Shown: one piece after another, positions 1 through 5,342 of the stretch | Layout of the letters: every line of letters begins with the position of its first letter | How positions within the stretch are numbered: the first letter of the stretch is position 1 | Source of the DNA: JAZSNA01 sp045536135 | GTDB lineage: Bacteria > Pseudomonadota > Alphaproteobacteria > CAAHEQ01 > UBA3637 | Reading direction: 5' to 3' | NCBI GenBank assembly: GCA_045536135.1 | Contig: JAZSNA010000002.1 | Span: 1 to 8,094, forward strand | Length of the DNA: 8,094 nt | Program-made: the position numbers and the translations under genes | Notes under the pieces: model-generated | What the model saw: the letters and a program-made list of their open reading frames with translations, nothing else | Told to the model about the DNA's origin: nothing | The model's database searches: none

Positions 1-2
1 CA

Positions 3-671
3 TATAATGGTGATAATCCCGCCAATTCATGTGAAGATGCCAGTGCGGTTTATATCACATTCCCATACCCACCAATCGAGGGGGGAGAGGTTGTTGAAAC
101 CGTTCCGCCTGTCACTTGTGATTCTGATGAATATTTTAAAAATGGTAGATGTTATTCTTGTCCATCGGATGCGACTTGTAATGGAACGGCGAATGTGATT
201 TGTGATGATACCAGTAAGTATTTTAGTGTTTCATGGGAGAGCTGTCGTTCTTGTCCGTCGGGTGCGACTTGTAATGGAAACACTGCGATTTGTTCTGATA
301 CCAGTAATTATTTCAATCCTTCATCTTCATGGGCGAGCTGTCAACCTTGTCCGGATAATGCGACCTGTGACGGAACAGCCAATGTGATTTGTGATGATGG
401 ATATCTCCTAAATCAAGGGGATGGGGGGTATTCTTCTTGCTGTGATAAAACAGAATATTTTTCGTATTATGACAACGAATGTCGTTCTTGCCCATCGGAT
501 GCGACTTGCAATGGAACGGCGAATGTGATTTGTTCGGATACCAGTAATTATTTCAATGCTTCATGGGGGAGCTGTCAACCTTGTCCGTCTGACGCTACTT
601 GCGATGGAACAGACAATGTATCCTGTGATGAAGGATGGTGGAATGAAATTGACGGGTATTGTGAGGTATAA
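3..671 (+). CDS. Cysteine-rich repeat protein, probably secreted (5' end outside the window)
   Basis: The frame is open from the first bases of the window to a TAA at 669-671, giving 222 visible residues with no start, so only the C-terminal part is present. It contains 25 cysteines. After a Pro/Val-rich linker (about residues 20-38) come five repeats of about 30-47 residues with the pattern C-[DS]-D-T-S-x-Y-F-x(n)-C-x-x-C-P-x-x-A-T-C-x-G-T, then a short tail ending GWWNEIDGYCEV. Regular cysteine spacing with few Lys and many Asp, Asn, Ser and Thr residues suggests a disulfide-bonded extracytoplasmic protein. The pattern resembles eukaryotic TNFR, ephrin-receptor or EGF-like cysteine-rich modules, but I do not recognise a named family. 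There is no C-terminal membrane anchor, LPXTG motif or autotransporter barrel. A strong terminator follows about 80 nt downstream, so the gene ends its own transcription unit. Function is unknown; surface adhesion or a structural role is a guess. Confidence 0.8.
   Translation, partial: YNGDNPANSCEDASAVYITFPYPPIEGGEVVETVPPVTCDSDEYFKNGRCYSCPSDATCNGTANVICDDTSKYFSVSWESCRSCPSGATCNGNTAICSDTSNYFNPSSSWASCQPCPDNATCDGTANVICDDGYLLNQGDGGYSSCCDKTEYFSYYDNECRSCPSDATCNGTANVICSDTSNYFNASWGSCQPCPSDATCDGTDNVSCDEGWWNEIDGYCEV
117..623 (+). repeat. Five tandem coding repeats of the Cys-rich module
   Basis: In-frame units begin at the cysteine codons at 117, 201, 291, 390 and 531; a last partial unit starts at 624. 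Unit lengths are 84, 90, 99, 141 and 93 bases, so they vary by whole codons in the loop between the first and second cysteine. Similarity is high at DNA level: 155-203 and 485-533 differ at only two of 49 positions, and the start of unit 3 (291-353) closely matches unit 5 (531-587) apart from an in-frame 6-base indel and two substitutions. Unit 4 carries an extra insert with a CC pair (DGGYSSCCDK). This points to recent unit duplication or gene conversion. Confidence 0.85.
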
Positions 672-703
672 TAATGATTGGAATTGTATAAGTTAAATTT
701 AAA

Positions 704-751
704 AAGCCCTTACTCTTTTTTTGGTTAGGTTTTAATTGTATACAAGGGCTT
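704..751. repeat. Inverted repeat with long loop after the Cys-rich gene
   Basis: AAGCCCTT at 704-711 is the exact reverse complement of AAGGGCTT at 744-751, with 32 bases between the arms. Read on the minus strand, the second arm runs into a short T-run, so it is terminator-like in that direction. On the plus strand it has no T-run and lies directly before the better terminator at 753-784. It may be part of a composite terminator or chance. Confidence 0.35.
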
Positions 752-752
752 G

Positions 753-784
753 GAAAGGGGGGGCGTCTCTCCCCTTTCTTTTTT
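753..784 (+). terminator. Rho-independent terminator of the Cys-rich gene
   Basis: GAAAGGGG (753-760) pairs exactly with CCCCTTTC (771-778) across a 10-base loop and is followed at once by six T residues (779-784). It lies about 80 bases after the stop of the Cys-rich gene and before the ffh promoter, so it separates the two transcription units. Confidence 0.8.
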
Positions 785-819
785 ATTGTGTTTCATTAAC
801 AGATGAAGTGATTTTTTAC

Positions 820-848
820 TTGACAAATGGAAAAAAATTGTGTAAAAA
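820..848 (+). promoter_or_regulatory. Probable sigma70-type promoter of the ffh operon
   Basis: A perfect TTGACA (820-825) is followed after 17 bases by TAAAAA (843-848), four of six matches to TATAAT, with TG just upstream at 841-842. Transcription would start near 855, giving a leader of about 95 nt before the ffh ATG at 949. Its position between a strong terminator and the first gene of the operon supports the call. The weak -10 match is the main doubt. Confidence 0.6.
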
Positions 849-862
849 GTAAAAATCTTAAC

Positions 863-935
863 GAAACTGTGGGGTTTTACAGTCTTTACGAAGATACATC
901 AATCCGTGATTACACGCATTGATGAGTGTTTTTTT
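863..935 (+). promoter_or_regulatory. Two-hairpin leader with T7 tract upstream of ffh
   Basis: A first stem pairs ACTGT (866-870) with ACAGT (879-883) and can be extended outward past a one-base bulge. A second, longer stem pairs CATCAAT (897-903) plus CGTG (905-908) with CACG (913-916) plus ATTGATG (918-924), around an ATTA loop with one C-C mismatch. Seven T residues (929-935) follow four bases after the stem. The layout resembles a transcription attenuator, or the end of a small RNA of about 80 nt made from the promoter at 820-848. The 4-base offset and the AT-rich outer stem make it weaker than a classic terminator. The T tract ends only 13 bases before the ffh start codon. Confidence 0.4.
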
Positions 936-948
936 ATATGGAGAAATT

Positions 949-2313
949 ATGTTTCATTCGTTGACGGATAAACTGGGAAAAATATTTGAAAAACTGTCGG
1001 GTCGGGGTATCTTAACCGAAGACATGTTAAATGAAACCTTGCGGGAAATTCGTATTGTTTTATTGGAAGCTGATGTGGCTTTGCCGGTTGTCAAAGACTT
1101 CATCGCTATGGTCAAGGAACAGGCGATTGGACAAAATATTATTAAATCTGTCAAACCATCGGATATGATCATTAAAATTGTGAATGATGCTTTGATAGAG
1201 ACTTTTGGTCAAGGTCAACTTTTGGTTAATAAATCCGGACAACAAATAATTTTAATGGTTGGATTACAAGGCTCCGGTAAAACAACAACTTCGGCTAAAT
1301 TAGCATATAAATTAAAGAAAAGCGGTCAAAAAGTTTTATTGGCATCTTGCGATTGTTATCGTCCCGGTGCAAAGGAACAATTACGGGACTTGGCGAATTC
1401 TTTGGATATTGATTGCTTGGAAATTACAGATGAAACGGCTATAAAAACCGCTCATCGGGCGTTGGATATGTTTAAACGGGGCGGATATGATGTCTTGATT
1501 ATGGACAGTGCCGGTCGTTTGGCTATTGATGAAGAAATGATGCAAGAGATAAAGGATATATCCGAATATCTTCAACCGCATGAAAAGATTTTGGTTGTAG
1601 ATGCCTTGATGGGACAGGATGCGGTTAATGTGGTCAAGGTATTTCATGAAACCTTAAATACAACAGGAACGATATTAACTCGTATTGATGGGGATTCTAG
1701 GGGCGGTGTTGCTTTGTCTATGTCACGGATGACGGGACAACCGATTTATTATCTGGGGACCGGTGAAAAGACAGATGCCTTGGAAACGTTTGATGCCAAA
1801 AGAATGGCTGGTCGGATTTTGGGAATGGGCGATGTCGTGGGATTGGTTGAAATCGCTCAAGAGAAGATAAACCAAGCCGAAATGGAAAAACAAGCTCAAA
1901 GAATGATGTCCGGACAATTTGATTTAAATGATTTACTGAAACAAATTCGTCAAATACAGAAAATGGGTGATTTAAAGGGATTTATGATGATGATTCCGGG
2001 AATGTCCAAATTACGGGACAAGGTCCAAAGTATGGATACTTCTATCATTAAGAAACAGGAAGCCATTATCTTATCAATGACACCGAAGGAACGCAAAAAA
2101 CCGGAAATCTTAAAGGCTTCCCGAAAAATTCGGATTGCCAAAGGTGCCGGAGTTGATGTTGCGGAGGTGAATCGTTTGCTTAAATCTTTTGAGCAAATGG
2201 AAAAAACCATGAAAATGGTTAAAAAAATGGGACCGTTGGGGATGATGAACATGATGAAGAGTCTTGGGAAAAATCCGCTCGGTCAAGGGGGTGGCGGTTT
2301 TCCGCCGTTATAA
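949..2313 (+). CDS. ffh: Signal recognition particle protein Ffh (SRP54 GTPase)
   Basis: Ffh binds 4.5S RNA and signal sequences emerging from the ribosome, and with FtsY delivers inner-membrane proteins to the translocon. The product is 454 residues, normal for the family. The N domain (about 1-95) opens MFHSLTDKLG and contains LLEADVALPVV. The G domain (about 96-295) has the P-loop GLQGSGKTT (105-113), DCYRPGA (135-141), DSAGR (186-190, G3) and TRIDGDSRGG (244-253, G4, Arg where many bacteria have Lys). The Met-rich M domain follows, with the RNA-binding motif SRKIRIAKGAG (391-401) and a Met-rich C terminus. The ATG at 949 is chosen because GGAG (940-943) sits 5 bases upstream and the residues after it match the family start. 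In-frame TTG 919 and ATG 922 lie inside the leader hairpin. It is first in the operon and ends with tandem TAA codons (2311-2316), 22 bases before rpsP. No 4.5S RNA gene was seen nearby. Confidence 0.97.
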   Translation: MFHSLTDKLGKIFEKLSGRGILTEDMLNETLREIRIVLLEADVALPVVKDFIAMVKEQAIGQNIIKSVKPSDMIIKIVNDALIETFGQGQLLVNKSGQQIILMVGLQGSGKTTTSAKLAYKLKKSGQKVLLASCDCYRPGAKEQLRDLANSLDIDCLEITDETAIKTAHRALDMFKRGGYDVLIMDSAGRLAIDEEMMQEIKDISEYLQPHEKILVVDALMGQDAVNVVKVFHETLNTTGTILTRIDGDSRGGVALSMSRMTGQPIYYLGTGEKTDALETFDAKRMAGRILGMGDVVGLVEIAQEKINQAEMEKQAQRMMSGQFDLNDLLKQIRQIQKMGDLKGFMMMIPGMSKLRDKVQSMDTSIIKKQEAIILSMTPKERKKPEILKASRKIRIAKGAGVDVAEVNRLLKSFEQMEKTMKMVKKMGPLGMMNMMKSLGKNPLGQGGGGFPPL

Positions 2314-2335
2314 TAACAGACATGAAAGGAAAAAA

Positions 2336-2797
2336 ATGTCAGTTCGTATTAGACTAGCTCGGGGCGGGAGCAAAAAACGCCCGTTCCATAAAATCGTAGT
2401 GGCAGACAAACGTTCTCCACGCGATGGACGCTTTATTGAACAATTGGGTTTTTATAATCCGCTTGTTGTTAAAGAAAATCCAGAACATTTAAAATTAGAT
2501 GTTGAAAAAACAAAAGAATGGTTGGCAAAGGGTGCTGAACCGACAGATCGGGTTGCACGTTTATTGGCTTCATTGGGTGTTATTGAAATGCCAGTTATTC
2601 CAACTCAAACCAAGAAACCGTTGCCCAAAGAAAAGGCTCAAATGCGTATGAAAGAAGCAGAAGAAAAAGCTCAAGCTAAACGGGAAGCTGAAGAAGCAGC
2701 TCGTCTTGAAGCCGAAGCTGCTGCCGCTGCTGCTGAAACCGCAGATGAAAATACAGCAGAAGAAACAGTCGAGCCGACTTCTGAAGAAAACGTTTAA
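2336..2797 (+). CDS. rpsP: 30S ribosomal protein S16 with long C-terminal tail
   Basis: S16 is an early-assembly protein of the 30S subunit body. The protein has 153 residues, against about 80-90 for the minimal form. Residues 1-83 are the conserved core: MSVRIRLARGG at the start, KRPFHKIVVADKRSPRDGRFIEQLGFYNP (18-42, one block) and an RVARLLASLGV segment. The remaining ~65 residues are an extension rich in Lys, Glu and Ala, probably helical (about 95-133), with a run of six Ala encoded by GCT/GCC codons, then an acidic end (TAEETVEPTSEENV). C-terminal extensions of S16 are common in alphaproteobacteria. The start at 2336 follows AAGGA (2326-2330) by 5 bases; the longer in-frame opening from 2264 overlaps ffh and is not needed. 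Its stop overlaps the Shine-Dalgarno of rimM, suggesting coupled translation. Confidence 0.96.
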   Translation: MSVRIRLARGGSKKRPFHKIVVADKRSPRDGRFIEQLGFYNPLVVKENPEHLKLDVEKTKEWLAKGAEPTDRVARLLASLGVIEMPVIPTQTKKPLPKEKAQMRMKEAEEKAQAKREAEEAARLEAEAAAAAAETADENTAEETVEPTSEENV

Positions 2798-2805
2798 GGA
2801 TTTTA

Positions 2806-3309
2806 ATGATGAAAAAATGGGTTAAAATCGGTCAAATTACATCACCAAAGGGTATCAAAGGGAATTTTAAAATTGCCTTTGAAAGCCGTGAAGCGATGGA
2901 ATTGATGCCGTTTTATAACTCTGACGGACAGAAGATGGAAATAACACTTTCTCAGATACAGGGGAATATGGCAGTCGGTCATTTAACGGATATAAATGAT
3001 CGTAACTCGGCTGAAAAATTGCGGGGATGTGCAATTTTTTCGAATCGGGATGAAATGCCGTCTTTACCGGATGGAAAGTATTATTATGCCGATTTAATCG
3101 GGTTGGATGTTCTTGATGAAAATCAGCAACTAATCGGAAAGGTCTCATCTGTGGATAATTTTGGTGCGGGTGATATTTTAACAATCAAAACATCAAAAGA
3201 GGAGCAGATGGTTGTCTTTACGGATGATAACGTACCATTGATTGATTTGGATAAAAATTATATGGTTGTTCGTATGCCCACTTATGCAGGAGAAAACAAT
3301 GAAGGTTAA
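2806..3309 (+). CDS. rimM: Ribosome maturation factor RimM
   Basis: RimM binds S19 and helps mature the 3' (head) domain of 16S rRNA. The 167-residue product has the RimM N-terminal domain (about 5-85), with GQITSPKGIKGNFKI near the start and DINDRNSAEKLRG (62-74), followed by a PRC-barrel domain (about 92-160) with YYYADLIGLDV (92-102) and IGKVSSVDNFGAGD (110-123). The usual HGIKG is KGIKG here (15-19). AAGGA (2796-2800), overlapping the rpsP stop, serves as ribosome-binding site. ATG 2806 (5-base spacing) and ATG 2809 (8-base spacing) are both possible; 2806 is used, and the difference is one residue. The last 11 bases overlap trmD in another frame. Confidence 0.95.
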   Translation: MMKKWVKIGQITSPKGIKGNFKIAFESREAMELMPFYNSDGQKMEITLSQIQGNMAVGHLTDINDRNSAEKLRGCAIFSNRDEMPSLPDGKYYYADLIGLDVLDENQQLIGKVSSVDNFGAGDILTIKTSKEEQMVVFTDDNVPLIDLDKNYMVVRMPTYAGENNEG

Positions 3310-3985
3310 TGTTTTAACACTTTATCCCGAAATGTTTCCCGGTCCATTGGCTTATTCATTGGCGAAAAAGGCTTATGATGAAGGAAAATGGTCTTTGAAT
3401 GTCAAAAATATACGGTCATACGCAACAGATAATTATCAAACCGTTGATGATGTGCCTTTTGGCGGTGGTGCCGGTATGGTTATGAAAGTAGATGTCTTGG
3501 ACAGATGCTTATCAGAAAATCACTCTGGTAAAATAATCTATTTTTCCCCCAGAGGGAAAAAACTTAATCAAGAAATGGTTGAAAACTTGGTTAAAGAACC
3601 GGAATTGACTTGCATTTGCGGTCGTTTTGAAGGAATTGACGAACGGATTTTTTCGTTATATGATATTGAAGAAATCAGTATCGGTGATTTCGTTCTTTCC
3701 GGTGGAGAAGTTGCTTGTATAACTATGCTTGATGCTTTGATTCGGTATTTACCAAATGTTTTGGGAAACCCGGAATCGTTAAAAGAAGAAAGTTTTGTTA
3801 ATGGCCTTTTGGAATATCCATTATACACTCGACCAGCTGAATATAAGGGGCTTAAAGTTCCATCGGTTTTGTTGTCCGGTCATCATCAAAAAATAAAAGA
3901 TTGGCAAAAAGAACAATCATTATTGTTGACAAAAGAACGGCGTCCTGATTTGTGGGATGCTTATATCAGAAAGGAAAAAAAATGA
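3299..3985 (+). CDS. trmD: tRNA (guanine-N1-)-methyltransferase TrmD
   Basis: TrmD methylates G37 of tRNAs using S-adenosylmethionine and so prevents +1 frameshifting. The 228-residue protein shows the SPOUT trefoil-knot family signatures: TVDDVPFGGGAGMVMK (48-63), SPRGKKL (83-89), CGRFEGIDER (107-116), IGDFVLSGGE (128-137) and YTRPAEYKGLKVPSVLLSGHH (176-196, one block). Arg149 lines up with the functional Arg154 of E. coli. The position of the proposed catalytic Asp169 is Glu164 (KEESF). The C-terminal tail is short (E. coli has about 255 residues). ATG 3299 is chosen because AGGAG (3288-3292) lies 6 bases upstream; it overlaps the end of rimM by 11 bases. The TGA stop overlaps the ATG of rplS (ATGA, 3982-3985), implying coupling. 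Confidence 0.96.
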   Translation: MKVNVLTLYPEMFPGPLAYSLAKKAYDEGKWSLNVKNIRSYATDNYQTVDDVPFGGGAGMVMKVDVLDRCLSENHSGKIIYFSPRGKKLNQEMVENLVKEPELTCICGRFEGIDERIFSLYDIEEISIGDFVLSGGEVACITMLDALIRYLPNVLGNPESLKEESFVNGLLEYPLYTRPAEYKGLKVPSVLLSGHHQKIKDWQKEQSLLLTKERRPDLWDAYIRKEKK

Positions 3986-4347
3986 GTATTATCAAAAAAT
4001 ACGAAAAAGAACAGATTGAAAAATTAGCAAAAAATATTCCTAATTTTAAAGCTGGTGATACATTACGTGTTCATACAAAAATCGTTGAAGGAAATCGTGA
4101 AAGAATTCAAATTTTCGAAGGTGTTTGCATTGCACGTAGTAATAAGGGTTTAAATTCAAATTTTACAGTTCGTAAAATCTCTTTCGGAGAAGGCGTGGAA
4201 CGTGTATTCCCGCTTTATTCGCCGAATGTTGCCAAAATTGAAGTTGTTCGTATCGGACAAGTTCGTCGCTCTAAATTATATTATTTACGTGCGTTATTTG
4301 GTAAAAAAGCTCGTATTGCCGAAGATACAAGCGCAAAAGCAGAATAA
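3982..4347 (+). CDS. rplS: 50S ribosomal protein L19
   Basis: L19 lies at the 30S-50S interface of the large subunit. The product has 121 residues, close to the usual ~115, and carries the family motifs RIQIFEGVCIAR (41-52), FTVRKISFGEGVERVFPLYSP (61-81, one block) and VRRSKLYYLRALFGKKARI (94-112). ATG 3982 overlaps the trmD stop by 4 bases and has AAGGA at 3971-3975, 6 bases upstream. The following TAA (4345-4347) is only 4 bases before another ATG (4352) that opens a 13-codon frame leading to mltG. Confidence 0.97.
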   Translation: MSIIKKYEKEQIEKLAKNIPNFKAGDTLRVHTKIVEGNRERIQIFEGVCIARSNKGLNSNFTVRKISFGEGVERVFPLYSPNVAKIEVVRIGQVRRSKLYYLRALFGKKARIAEDTSAKAE

Positions 4348-4351
4348 TTTT

Positions 4352-4393
4352 ATGGAACGTGGGCGACTTTCATGTCGCCCCCTTCATCAATGA
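4352..4393 (+). other. 13-codon mini-ORF bridging rplS and mltG (speculative)
   Basis: ATG 4352 starts 4 bases after the rplS stop and reads MERGRLSCRPLHQ to a TGA at 4391-4393, which overlaps the mltG ATG as ATGA. It has no Shine-Dalgarno of its own, but a ribosome finishing rplS could reinitiate here, read through the hairpin at 4361-4380 and be delivered to mltG. The peptide itself has no recognisable features. The geometry is exact, but an ORF this short can arise by chance. Confidence 0.25.
4361..4380 (+). promoter_or_regulatory. Perfect GC-rich hairpin between rplS and mltG
   Basis: GGGCGAC (4361-4367) pairs with GTCGCCC (4374-4380) across the loop TTTCAT. There is no T tract after it in either direction, so it is not a classic terminator. 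It encloses an in-frame ATG (4372) of the mltG frame, at the loop/stem border, and ends 9 bases before the preferred mltG ATG. Likely roles are an mRNA processing or stability element, or control of mltG translation. Confidence 0.6.
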
Positions 4394-5331
4394 AAGCAAT
4401 AAAATTTTTAATTTTATCTGCGTCGGTTATTTTTTTAATTTCCGGTATTTGGGTATATCGGGAATGGAATTTTAATTATTCAAATACTGAAAAAATACTT
4501 TATATACCGCCTAAAACATCATTAAAAAAAATAGCCGTTTTACTTAAAGAAAACGGTATTATCCAAAACAAATTTATATTTGTTTGGGGCGGACGAATCT
4601 TGGGTTTTGATCAAAAAGTCAAATCCGGAGAATACCTTTTCAAAAATTCCACAATAAAAGGTGTTTATGATATCTTAACTTCCGGAAAAGCAATGGATCA
4701 TTTCATAACCCTTATCCCGGGGACAACACCGATACAATTAAGACAATTATTCCTAAATGAAAAAGGATTATTCGGTGATATTGATGAAATGACAGTGATG
4801 CTTTTGCCAGAGACGTATCAATGGCGATATGGGGAAGAGAAAAAAGCCGTTTTGAAACGTATGGCTGAAAAATTCGAAAAAGAATTTAATGTATTATGGG
4901 AAAATAAAAATAACGAAATAACGCTATCAAAAGAAGAAATTTATATTTTAGCTTCAATGGTGGAAGCTGAAAGTGCTATTTCTTTTGAGGAAAGACAAAA
5001 AGTTGCCTCTGTTTTTTATAATCGGTTAAAAAAGGGAATGAAATTGCAATCGGATCCGACAGTGATTTATGGTGTGACGAATGGGGAAAAAATTGGCGGA
5101 TATAATTTAAAAACAAAGGATCTAAAAACGGATACACCATATAATACATATACACGTTATGGGTTGCCAATAACGGCCATTTGTTATCCAAGTTTGGACA
5201 GTATAAAAGCTGTATTAAATCCAGCTAAAACACAATATCTTTATTTTATGGCGGATGGAAAGGGCGGACATAATTTTTCTAAAACGCACAAAGAACATCA
5301 AAAAAATGTTAAAAAATTTTATAAAAAATAA
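4390..5331 (+). CDS. mltG: Endolytic murein transglycosylase MltG (YceG-like)
   Basis: MltG is an inner-membrane lytic transglycosylase that cuts nascent peptidoglycan strands and sets glycan length. The 313-residue product has one N-terminal membrane segment (about 5-23), a LysM-like region (about 34-100), and the YceG catalytic domain with LLPETYQW (138-145), LASMVEAES (187-195), ERQKVASVFYNRL (201-213), SDPTVIYG (221-228), DTPYNTY (248-254), GLP (258-260) and LYFMADGKGGHNFSKT (284-299). Glu192 and Glu194 match the conserved VExE pair that contains the family's catalytic glutamate. ATG 4390 is preferred over in-frame ATG 4372, which is buried in a hairpin and would add only MSPPSS before the membrane segment. 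Neither has a convincing Shine-Dalgarno, which is unusual for this window. It probably shares the ffh-rplS transcript and ends 5 bases from a convergent gene. Confidence 0.93.
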   Translation: MKAIKFLILSASVIFLISGIWVYREWNFNYSNTEKILYIPPKTSLKKIAVLLKENGIIQNKFIFVWGGRILGFDQKVKSGEYLFKNSTIKGVYDILTSGKAMDHFITLIPGTTPIQLRQLFLNEKGLFGDIDEMTVMLLPETYQWRYGEEKKAVLKRMAEKFEKEFNVLWENKNNEITLSKEEIYILASMVEAESAISFEERQKVASVFYNRLKKGMKLQSDPTVIYGVTNGEKIGGYNLKTKDLKTDTPYNTYTRYGLPITAICYPSLDSIKAVLNPAKTQYLYFMADGKGGHNFSKTHKEHQKNVKKFYKK

Positions 5332-5342
5332 AGAATTTATTT
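5326..5342. repeat. AT-only palindrome across two convergent stop codons
   Basis: AAATAAA (5326-5332) and TTTATTT (5336-5342) are perfect reverse complements around GAA. The palindrome contains the stop codons of mltG (plus) and of the minus-strand SGNH-like gene. An all-AT 7-bp stem is too weak for a normal terminator, yet no other terminator lies between these convergent genes. It may be chance in AT-rich DNA. Confidence 0.3.

Noticed and set aside
7..198. Frameshift between an early plus-strand ORF (7-198) and the Cys-rich gene
   Set aside because: The Cys-rich frame itself is open without a stop from base 3, so the 7-198 frame is only an overlap in another frame.
117..623. Regular DNA repeats read as a CRISPR-like array
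   Set aside because: The repeats are in-frame protein modules of variable length, all within one open frame, without constant repeats and unique spacers.
827..922. 31-codon ORF from ATG 827 ending in a TGATG overlap with an in-frame upstream ATG of ffh; possible leader peptide
   Set aside because: Its ATG lies between the -35 and -10 of the likely promoter, so it would not be on the transcript, and it has no ribosome-binding site. It stays possible only if transcription starts further upstream.
919..948. N-terminal extension of ffh from TTG 919 or ATG 922
   Set aside because: The family normally begins at the MF-x-x-L-T residues encoded from 949, GGAG is well placed for ATG 949, and the upstream codons fall within the leader hairpin and T tract.
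672..948. A 4.5S (SRP) RNA gene next to ffh
   Set aside because: No GGAAG/AGC-type internal-loop signature or long near-complete self-complementarity was found in the gap.
1678..1707. Ffh G4 motif has Arg in place of Lys (TRID), suggesting a degenerate GTPase
   Set aside because: All other GTPase motifs are intact and, as far as I recall, Arg at this position is usual in alphaproteobacterial Ffh.
4361..4380. Hairpin after rplS as an intrinsic terminator
   Set aside because: The stem is strong, but no T tract follows on either strand and mltG begins 9 bases later with no promoter of its own seen.
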